This document shows positions 50,301-62,300 of a DNA stretch of 64,000 nt, one piece after another. The stretch spans positions 192,948-256,947 of the forward strand of contig VXAA01001239.1 in the NCBI GenBank assembly GCA_013399115.1, in the 5' to 3' direction. This stretch comes from Anseranas semipalmata. Lineage: Eukaryota > Chordata > Aves > Anseriformes > Anseranatidae. Numbering within the stretch: the stretch's first letter is position 1; each line of letters opens with the position of its first letter. The translations under genes and the position numbers were made by a program. The notes under the pieces were generated by a model. It was not told where the DNA came from and ran no database searches. It worked only from the letters and a program-made list of their open reading frames with translations.

Positions 50301-53300
50301 TCTCTTTTTCCAGAAGTTCTACTCTCTCTCGAAGATGTCTCCGATCTGTATCCACTGAAAGGAGTTCAAGTCGTATTGAGCTGCTTTCCCCTTCAGCTTG
50401 ATGAGCCTTGATTTCCCAGTCTTCAGCTTGTGTATGGACCATTCGGAACTTCTCTAACAATTCTTGGTTTTCTTTTTCCTGGATGAAACAGTAAAACACT
50501 CTGCAATAATCAACATACCTTCAAGTTGCTTGGCCTTTTCTAATGCCTACTCCCTGTATTTTTTTCAGAAGAAAGTAGAAACTTCCTCCATTTTCTTAAT
50601 CCTATTATCTTGGCAATTACTAAAGTGCATCATCCCTTCTGCAAGTCCAAATAGCAAATAAATACAGTGATGGCATTGAGTATTATTAAATAGAAGTATT
50701 TACATTTAGCATTGCTAATGAGTTTCAAGGCTCCAAGGAGAGGATTCTTTTGGATCTCTGTGTTGTCAATGGTCATGTTACGGAGACGTACTGATCCTTA
50801 GTAGTCTATCCCAGAAATTCCAGCAGGAGTCCACTTTAAGCCCTTTTACTTACTGCACTCTTACTAATATTTATATTACAGCAGTGCCTGAAAGACTGAT
50901 AACCCATTTGGGTGTACACACTAAGCAGTCTATCATAAAAGTACAAAACTGCAGACTTTAGTGCTTACAAGGTATGCAGTAATAGAATAAATCCTGCTTG
51001 TGAATTTTAGTTTTGCTTAACTGCAAATGCATATTATAAGGCAGTGCTTAATTTTTCTTCTACAAATACAAATTTTTGAAATATATCCATCGCTGAAGTT
51101 GACGATCTTTTTTTTTTTCCTGTGAGAATAAACCACTTCCTATAATGTATTCCTTTTTTTTCCAGTACTGCAAATGATTATGGCTCTTCCTAATTAGTTT
51201 CACCTTACTTTTTTTCCTCTTTGTAGGAAGACGGAAAGGAACTAAAATATATGATATCTCAAACCTTCCTACTAACTACTACTGTCTTGTGCGAAGAGGA
51301 GCTTGCTGGCTTTTCGGGTCGTTCATGGCTAACACTAGGTCTGGATAAGTTTTATATTTGTAGATATTCACCCAGAAATAAAGGCATGAGAAATATGAGA
51401 AAATTAGCTATAGACTCGGAGAAAATCTATCTAGCCAGAAAAGAATTGAGGAGGAGGTTGACAGGGAGTATAATGATAGGACAAGGAATAATGGCTTTAA
51501 ACTAAAAAAGGGTAGATTTAGATCAGATATTCAGAAGAAATCCTTTACTGTGAGGGTGGTAAGGCACTGAAACAGGTTGCCCAGAGAAGCTGTGGATGCC
51601 CCATCCCTGGAAGTGTTCAAGGCCAGGTTGGATGGGGCTTTAGGAAACTTGGTCTAGTGGGAGGTGTCCCCTGTCCATGGCATGGGGGTGGGAACTAGGT
51701 GGTCTTTAAGGTCCCTTCCAACCCAAACCAGAAACTTATGATTAAACAACTGAAGACTGTGCAGAAAAGTAAATCCTTGTCTACACAGAAAACATTCATA
51801 TGTAATATTAGACAAATCCCTGAAACCAACCTATCATAATTGGTCACTAGCTGTATATTCTACAGCTATATTATACAGCTTCTTGGTACCTGACTTGAAT
51901 GACTTGTATTCCCATTCACCAAAGATCTACACACATTTGTAGCTGAAGTGCTTTGGACATATGGCATATAAGTATAAACACTCATAACAACTAAGCTCCA
52001 AAGTGTTTTAAACTGAAAGTTCAAGGCTAACATATACTACTGACCTTTATTTTTCTCTATGCTTCAGTTTCCACTTGTAAAAAGTGTTTGAATTTGCATG
52101 GATTCATCTAGTACATGCAAGTTATAGTCAGATCAAAACTCATTCTTTCCTAACCAAAGTCACATAATAAATTTACCAGTTCATGTTGTCTTGAAATAAT
52201 CATATAAAATAAACAGAATTTATAAGATTTAGTTCACATACTTCACACTTTTGAATCCAAGTATCAGGATGAAACACATTTAGCAAGAGCACTGTTTTGT
52301 CAGTAAAGCAAAAAGTCTGAAATCTTATCAGTCATAGAGAAAACATTCCAATATGCTATTTTTACAATGTCCTACAGCAGAACTACAGCTAAAATTTCTC
52401 TTTTTAAAAATTATCAAATATTAAAAACTATAAGTTAAGCTTGCTTTTTGTCTATTAATCGTAATACGGTACCAGATATTTTACCAGTTGCATTGTTAAA
52501 ACTCACAAAATTCAAAAAGTAAAACAACATTCAAACATTTGTTTGTCATTCGCCAGTGTTATGGACAACTGAAACTCTATCAATGAGATTGTGATGTGCC
52601 AGAAAGTAATCAAAGCTTCAGATCTGATAAGGTTTTATATAAATTCACTAGTAACTTGAAAATAGTGCAGATAAAGCAGGGGAAAAAATAAAAGAAAAAG
52701 GGGAGTAGGAGGTGGGGAGAGGACAGGGCACAAAACCCCACATTTCTTAATTTGTTTATAGTATCCTAACAAGAACATGTTATACTCTAAATTCAATGAC
52801 TTTACTTAAAACAGCAACGAGCTCCAACAGATTGTATCTTTACCTTTGAAGCCATCAGGCTCTCAAATCTAGAAACTTCAGTTATATAATTATGAACCCT
52901 AGTTTTCATTTCTTCTTTTTCACGTATTGCATCTTCAAGCTCAGTACTGACAGCCTAAAAAGATTACATAAAGGCAGAACAGGGCATTAGAATAAATTAA
53001 TCACTACATATTATTGTATCAGACAAAGTAATTACATATGCCCTAGATTTTATTCTATTCTACTTTTAATTAATTTAGTCAAATTCATTTGGGATTTGTA
53101 GGGTTCAAAAATATCCCCTATTACCTTAGCTACACCAAAGAGTTCTCCAGGCAAGAATAATCACAGAACAATGTGAAACAATGAATATTGTACCGGTTCA
53201 TAAAATCCACAGCTTCCCCGATGATACACTGATTCTCTTTGGAAAACTCAATACAAACATACTTGGGGGCTGGGATTTTTTTAGCTGTAAGATTCACTAT

Positions 53301-56300
53301 CCCTGATAAAGGAACGTTTTGTATGCCAAGTCAGTATGAAAAACAACTTTAAAATAAATGTTCTGTTGTTGGAAAGTCGATTTGCAAGATAAGTTAACTA
53401 AATGCATTCTTAAGACCATATTTAAACATAAAAAATGTTTCATGGAATTTGAGATGTAAGAACTGCTAACTCTGGCCCTCTCGGAAGTTCAGCAATTCCC
53501 TTCCTCTGTGTCCTCAAGCCAAGAGAGCTAAAAGGGCAAGTATGTTCTACCCCTACTACCAAATGTGGGGGAAACGTAGGATATTTCTTTTCTTTCTTCT
53601 TTTCATGATATGTTAATATTCATTACCAGCAGCCTTTCTACTCTGTGCCTTACTTAGCATACGCTGAATTCCGGTTGCTTGTGCCTGTGGTAGCCTTCCA
53701 AAGCACACTGGGAAAGCTTTAGTCATCATATTATGATAATATTTAATACTTCATCATATTAGATACCTGTGAATGGCATTTCTAATCTCAATAATACACC
53801 CATATGTCTATGTATTGTACCGTACGTTTTACACAAATGTTCAGCATTCTACATCACTTACAACATCTTGAACAGGGAGCTGGGTCTCTTTAGCTTGGAG
53901 AAGAGGAAACTGAGGGGTGACCTTATTAATGTTTATAAATATGTAAAGGGTGAGTGTCAGGAGGATGGAGCCAGGCTCTTCTCCTTGACATCCAATGATA
54001 AGACAAGGGGCAATGGGTGAAAGCTGGAACATAGGAGGTTCCACTTCAATATGAGAAGAAACTTCTTCACAGTGAGGGTGATGGAGCACTGGAACAGGCT
54101 GCTCAGAGAGGTTGTGGAGTCTCCTTCTCTGGAGACATTCAAAACCTGCCTGGATGCATTCCTGTGTGACCTGACCTAGGTGTTCCTGCTCCAGCAGGGG
54201 GATTGGACTAGATGATCTTTCAAGGTCCCTTCCAATCCCTAACATGCTGTGATTTTAGCTTCATACTCAGCTGAGTTGACTGAATGGAAATACATGGTTT
54301 AACAAACACGGATCTGATTGTTTTTAGGGCTGGCATTTACAATGAATTCAAACAAGCATTTGTATCTCAGCATCAAAATTGTACAAAGCCTTTGAATCTC
54401 ATGATGCTGGCAATAGTTTTATTTGTTATACAAATTGAATGGGCAGTACAGAGTTGCAACAGAACTCTGGGCTAGCTCTTTAAATCACATTCAAATATTC
54501 TTTAACTAGTCTTTCTACTGTTTAACCCAATAAAACAACGTTACTTACCCTACAAACACTAAGCATTTTTGTTATATATTGTCCATATGCACATTCTATT
54601 GCATGGTGACATTCACCTCATGCGGTTGGAACTGAGAGACTTTTGGTCAGCAGTAACCAACTGGTGCACAAAACTATCTCATTATTCCTCAACAGTTTAC
54701 ATGGGCGATTAACAAGACTGCATGCACTTCAGGTTCTCCCAGCCATGCATCCCAGCCCCAGAGAATTCCAAGTAAGAACAGATGGAGCAATGCTGATTGG
54801 GAGGCATGCACATGGACATACGCTGTATATGCTGCTTGTACTTTTTCAAAGAATGAGCCTTACACGCTAGTGCTTTTTTTAACTTGTGAACCCTGGGGAA
54901 CATCTCAAGATGAAGATGCTGCAAGAATAATAATGATAATCTCACAGTTCAGTTAGCTGAACCTCTCAACTACTTCTGTTGTAGAGTTTTCATTTAACCT
55001 ACACCACCAACTTGAAACAGCCCATCTTTCTACAAAATATTCAATGATACCCTCATGAAATAGGCAATTCCTCAAGACATTAAGGATTTTATTTCACCTT
55101 TGAACTTATAACTGACATAAGTTTAACTTACGCATTTATAGTATGCACTTTATGGGAAAAGGTATTCAGCCATAAGCAACTGAAAGGGATTGTATGCTTC
55201 CCCACTGGAAAGTTGACCATTAATACACATGAACCAACACTCTGAGTCCACCAGGCAGTCATAAACCACTTCCAACCTACTTTGTGGCCTAAAGCTACTG
55301 ACTGTCAAGCTGTTAGCCAGGAGGTATAACTCTGAGAGCTACTACTGAGAGCTAAGGAAAGATGAAATAATATTAAACTAAGATAAATAAAAATATGTAA
55401 AATAAAACTCTGCAAACAGTCAAACAAAGTACCTGAACAGAATCGCCACAAAAAAAAAAGCTGCAATACACAGCTGAACTCTAAGATACCACCTCATCCA
55501 GACACCTACCTTACCAATGCAAAGACAATCCAATAAGAACATTTCTCCAGGCACCTTTGAATTCACCATCTAAAAACCCCACACAACCTGGACATAATGG
55601 AAAGCGAACCCCTCCTATTCCCATCGACTGTGCATCCTTATCCATTCCTGAAATCAGGAAACAAATTCAGACTATTCAGGACTACCATAACTTAAAATAA
55701 GTTTTCTTCAACCCCTCTGTCTTGTAGCTTTGTATTTTCTCCCCCAAAATTAACTTTTCCCAATTAATCAGTCGAAGCAGAGTTCCTGCCGAACACACTC
55801 AAATGGACACTGACCTCACCAGAACTGGCAGTTAAGCACCTGGCAACTTCTTTACAGCCACCATTACCAAGGCTCACAGAAAATAAACATTGAAATCTAC
55901 ATTCCAAAACAAGTTGATCTCAAAATGTGGCATAATTCACCCAATACATCCAACGCTTCATGGAAACTAGATGGATAAAACTAAAGAACCACTATGCACT
56001 AGAATGTATTCAGATGTACTAACAATCTTTTTTTCTCCCTATTTATGAACTAATAACCTGCCATTTGCTCTTACAATTTGTTGCTCTCTCTCTCAATACC
56101 CTCTCTGTTCCACAGATAATAAATACTATTTTTTTACCAATTAACTACCAACTACCAAGTGATATAACCAAGTAACATAATTTCATTATAGGATAAACAA
56201 TTATGTCATCAATTGATTTTATTTAGATTTTTTTTAATCTGGGGAAGAGTGACTAAACTGAAAGTCTATTTCTCCCCCGCTGCATTGACTATACATATAG

Positions 56301-59300
56301 AAATACCCAGAATAATTTTTTTTTACAATTTCTGCCCTGTCACTGTTCATATCCCAGCGTTCAAGAAATACCACTAATTAATTATACTAAATCAAAACTC
56401 AGGATGTAGCTGTTTTGGTGTACCATTATATGCAAGCAAGCAATAAATAATTTAATAGTTCAGTAGTATGTACTGCCTTCATACCCGGTTTTCTCTGGTC
56501 ATTGTAGCTAGGTCATCTTGTAATCGTCTATTTTCTTTCAGTGCCATTTCCTTTATTCTTCCTGTTTCTGCAAGCTCTATGTGGGATGCATCAAGCTGGC
56601 GATGTAAGCTAGATATCTCACGGTCTCTGCTGCTCAGCATGTCCTTTAGCTGGCTATCAAGTGAAGGATTTTGAAAAACTTATTTAAGATGTCCCTTCTC
56701 ACACTATACTGCATACTGCTGAAAATTATCAAATGTGCACTTCATATACACAATTTTTTTTTTTTTTACATGGCACAATTCTTGCTCTCTGAAGGCTGAC
56801 AAACATAAGCATAAGCTAAACATAAACAAGCTAAGGGCGTAACATGTTAATATGTACAAATAATATGGAATTAATCTACACCTTTGAAGATATGAAAGAA
56901 AGTTACACGTTTATTAAGCAAACAGCAATTACAGATACTTGTGTTCATCCATGTCTGGTAGTCATTGCAGCATGTTAGCAGTTGCATATTAATACCACAA
57001 AGGAAAATGACATACTTCCCTGTATAGCTTCGACTTGAAAAGCAACAATCAAAAAAAAGTAAGGAAGAGGTTACACAGAAAAGCAGAAATATAAATGTGT
57101 GTGAATTTCAGCAGACATTTGCACTAGCTTTTTGCCACTGTTACTTTATGTTTCAATGTACCAAATATTCAGTTACACTGGTCTTGAGATATTTAAATAT
57201 TGGTATTTAAGTATTTTCTTTTTAAAAGTTTAAAAGGCAAGAAGGAAAAGATCAGACAAAACCTAGCTAGAAACTAAATAAAGATGTTTTAATTAAGACA
57301 GTAATGGTAGCATAAACTGGAAGAATTAACTTGCAGATAATTAGAATTCAGCTCTTGAGTTATACCTGTGTAAATCTAGTAATATCTAGTGGTGTACTTA
57401 GAATACTAAAAAGTCACTTCTTAATTGAAAATTAAGAAATGTTACCAGTTTGGGAAAATAAAAATAGGCAAACCATTGTTAATTGTTAATTGCTGTCTTA
57501 ACAGTATTCTAGCAGCCTGCAATTTAATTGCATGGGCAGTCTCTTCAAAAGTTGTATACATCTTTCTCTACAACATACACTCCTTCACTTGACTTAAACA
57601 GAATTAACCCTTGTTCACCAAAATAACTAAAATTGCCGTCTACTTTAAGATCACTGACTACATTTATTGGAGAAAACAAAACCACTGAAGAAACTGTTCT
57701 AGTCTTTACTTACTCCGTTGATGACTCCAGCTCAGAGAGAGTTAGTCGCAAATGAGTAATTGTCTTTTCCTATGAAAATAAAAGCAAAAATTGTATTAGG
57801 TATTATTATATCGCAACATTCCAGAATAGTTCAAGTTAAAGAACTTTATATTTAAACCTTTACTTTAACTCTTCATCAGTAACTGCATCTTTGCACATTC
57901 AAATTTCCGAGCTTCTTTATTGAAAAAGGATTGTCTTGTCATCAAAAAGAGGATGGAAGTCAGCAAAGACTCTGCCAACTCAAGCCAGAACCATCTATCT
58001 CAATATATACCACCAAGTGGAAAATGGGAAAAAATACTTTTATATTTTCTTGGAGTGTTTAAGGAACACACTATCATAATTAAAATTTTATTGAGTTGGC
58101 AAATGACTCTTTGTATTGCCCAGGTCCAAACACGGAGTTCATGTGATGCCTAGAGCTCCACCCAGGCTTTGTCATCAAGGCAAAATGTCTCCCTAAAACG
58201 TAATGGCTTTAAAAATCCCCAGATGGAGTGCAAAGTAGTACTTTTACCGCACTTACCTTGTTAGCTAAGTTGTCATCTAAGCATGCAATTCTTTCTGTTT
58301 TTTCATCTACAGTTTCTTGAAGACTGTCCTTTTCTTTGTCCAGAACAGTAATAGTACTTCTAAGCACATTGACTGCCTCATCTTGTGAGGTGCTCTTCTG
58401 GTTTAACCTATCTATAAATAAAGCAATAAGTACTCTTGATTTTAAAAATAGGAAACAAAAGTAAAAATAACTAGCGATCACCTATTTTATCTTCTAGCTT
58501 TACAATTTCTTCTTGAGCTGACTGCAGTTCATCCTTTTTGAGAGACAATCTGTGCTGTAAGTCTTCAACAGACCTCTGGAGTTGTTCATTTAACAGCCTG
58601 CAAAATCAGTATACAGTTGAAAGAAGTTTGGGAACTCTAACTCAGGGTCTTCAACTTGTGGCTCTTGAGCTGCTTGAAATGCTGGAACAGTTCCAGTATA
58701 CCCTCACAACCGGACTGTCGTACTAACCACTCCCACATAAGGAGGGAGGACTATTAAAGATTGCTGAGGCCAATACCACTCGGTTGGCTCTGGATCCCTG
58801 TGGCAAGTCCACCTTAACACCACTTCGAAACAGAGCAATGGAACCTCAGTGGAATCACCATGATAATCTGAAACATTCACATCCTCTGATTTTTGTCACT
58901 AAAAAAGCTAGAGAAGCTTTTCTTTTTTTCAGTCCAGAATACCATGTATCTGCAGGTAAAGATTGCTCTCACTCAATTTAGAATGAAACTTTAGAGGAAA
59001 AAAAGGAGCCCTAAACACAGCAATAACAAAATGCCACCATGCACAAAGTAGAACCAAATGCTAAATTGACTGCAGCTCTGTTCCTTATCTCCTGCATTTT
59101 ACAAGCATTGATGCTTTCTTCTAAAATTGTAAGGAATCTAACAAGATATTCCACTTCTGTCAATAATGTCGCAATTTTACAAACAAATACACTAATGATT
59201 TTACCAACAAAAAACCTTTGTGCAATTTGGAGTGTTAGATGAACACTGAGGCTTGCTTCTGAGCTTTAGCTCTTCACTGTTATCTACCCCTGCTACTGTA

Positions 59301-62300
59301 CTGTATAACAGTAAGTGTACTGTATAATAACAGTACTATGTAACTATACGGTAATATAGTACAGAATAGTACTGTTTTGCTATATATTTTTTTGAAGGGG
59401 GGAGAGAACATCCAAAACATCTAATCTACAGCATTACCTATCCTGTAGTGATATCTTGCATCCAAGGCCCTCGTTTCTACCTATATCAAATGCCAGATTT
59501 CCAAATTTCTGCCCAGATTTATTCAATTATCTATTTCCAAATTCTCTAAGGCCTCTTCTTGTCCCATCACATTTAGATACCTGATGGGAGTTCTAAAACA
59601 ACTTTAAGACCAGCAGTGATCCCGCAAGTTTAAATAGGCCTTAAAAATACATGGATATACTTAATTCTATACTTCTGAGCAAGTTGATCAAATCCCTGCA
59701 CACTGGGCCTATGGATCATAAGATGCCAACTTGCAAAACTGTAGTATGCTTGTGATAGTGCTAGCATATGACAGAGACTGACACAAGAAAAACAGCTCAA
59801 GATGTCATTACAGAATGGCTCTCCATGAACAACTCAATTATCAAGCGTCAATGATACTTGGCATAAAATCTTCAGTATTATTGACACCTCTGTGAAACTA
59901 GCACAATTTGGTCCCACTGCTGCAGTTTGTAAAGACATTTCTCTTCATTTTAGCAAACAGCAGTTGATAGTCCTTTTAGAAATTTTCTGTTCTGCTACAT
60001 TTATAAGCAGAATACATGGTTGTTGGAGGAAACGGTTCTAGGAGGACAAAATTTCCATTCACTGTTAGCCATAAAAAGTATCAATATATCTGGTCATCAA
60101 ATAGTCCAGGAGGAGTTTGCTGTGAAAAGCTACCACAGCACTTTCCTTATTCCTATTTACTTTTCCTTAAGACAAAAACAGTACCAAGTGTTTTTGTTTT
60201 TTTTTTTAACATTTTACGGTCTTTCCCAAGAACTCATCTCTTCTATATGTTCATAGAACAAACAAAATTATGCTAGCATCTGTGAAAGACAATCATATTT
60301 TGTATTAGACTTACTGAAGAGTGCAAAGCTCAGCTTTAAATTGAGAAGAATCATCAGATGTCTGGGCAAGTTTATTGGACTTCAATTTTAATTCATTTTC
60401 CAAAGAGTTTATTCTTTCTTTCAGGATAGAGATTGTACTCTTTAGTTCACACCTTTCCATCTCAAACTGCAATTAAAAAAAAATGACGTTATTATTGAAG
60501 AAAACTATCATAGCTTGGCTTTTAAATAAATTTAAGTTGAAAACAGCTAACAAAATTAATTGCTTGAAAAGTCTATCCTATTCTAGAATAAAGGCTTGCT
60601 TGGTAAAAATGTACTTACTCCTTGAATATTATTTTCCAATTCCGAAATATCACGCTGCATCTTTGATTTTTCAAGGTTAGCTGCTTCTTGCTGAATCTGA
60701 GGTATAAATATAGGATTATATGTAATAAGATACAGATTTTAACATTTAAGCATAATTTAAGAAAACACTGCTATAGTTCTTAGATGCATCACCCAATCTC
60801 TCTTAAATTAGAGAGCAATAGCAGAAAATACACCACTCCAGTTCAAGATACATATAAATAAATAAATTACTAATTCAGAGATCTGTTAAAGAAAATGTAT
60901 ATTTATATTTGTTCCCAATTGAATTAATACTTGTGGGTTTTTGCAGAAAGATTACAGAGCTACAGGGGCAATAGAAAGAGTCACAAGCATGTGTAGTTGA
61001 GCTTCATCTTCAAAGTAGTACATACACACCAAAATATTCTGTGGCTGGGGCTTCATATCTAGGCTCTACAAATAAGGTGATGCCATGCTTGCCCTGACTC
61101 TTCAAGCATGTTCCTCTACCCCCATCCTCACCTAGCAACTGAGTTTACAAAAACTCAGGCACCTCATCCAGCTCTCTCAAGTGAATTTGAAATCAGACAA
61201 GTTCAGAAGTTATTGAAAAGCAGAACTGACTGATAGCCAGACACAAACATGTCATCATTTATAAGTCTTTCCCACATACCACCTCACTGAAAGCAATGCA
61301 GCTAAAAAAAACTCACCTTTATTTTTTCTCTTAGACTTTCCTTTTCTGCCATTAGTCTTCTAAAATCAGTCAGTGCAATGTCTCTTTCTTCTTCCACATG
61401 ACTTTGAGAAACTAAATTATGTTTTGCTTCTCTTCTCAGCCTGTTTAATTCACTCTGAGACTTTAAAAAGTTATCAATTGTTAGCATATGTGGATTGCAA
61501 TTAATACAGTGTATATGATGACAGAAAGGAAGTTGCACTGCTGTTATTACAATAGAAGTACTATTATAGTCCTATTTTTCCCTACCGAACTAAAATATAT
61601 TTCAAGTTGCACAGTGTCATGACAACTTATGCTGCCAACATACTTGGCATCCTTCCGCTGTTCAAAGTATAGACTAACTCCACTCTGTTTTCTCATAATT
61701 TAAGTACTACAACTACCTTTTTTTCTAGCCTGTATCTTTACCCAACTTTCACATGCGTTCTTTTGATTTTTTCCTGATCTTTCTCATTTCCAAAAGCCAG
61801 CAGAAAGTTAGAACAGCTTTGAAGTTAATACATGAACGTTGGAACACATGATTTTATTAACAAGTAAAAGAAAAAAAAGGTAAATATTTTATTATTCTTA
61901 GTTATTTTCTAGTAGATCTATACTCCTCAAGTTCAATTATAAAGTGGAGTTTCTTCTTTTTAAACAAGCCATAGTAAAATAAGTGCTAATCAGTTATTTC
62001 AGTGCCAATTACAAAGAATGTTTTCTTACCTGCTCATAAAGAATACTTAATCTGTCTCTTTCTGCAGTCAGTAATTTGACATTGGATTGAATTTCTATCA
62101 TGTGTTTTTCAAACCTGTCTAACATGGACTGTAGCTCATCTCTTTCTCTGGTGATCAACCTAAGATCTTCACTCTGCAAAGTGATTAATAAAATTTAGGT
62201 TAAAATATACTAACTAAAATATTTGGGTAATTAAGTAATTCAAAAAAGAAAGAATTCATACAATTAGTAATACATGAAAAATACATATCTAATAAATTTC

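Noticed and set aside
56468..56674. Plus-strand open frame over a CEP135 exon
   Set aside because: It is the antisense shadow of the 56485-56653 exon, whose minus-strand reading matches CEP135 and has proper splice sites.
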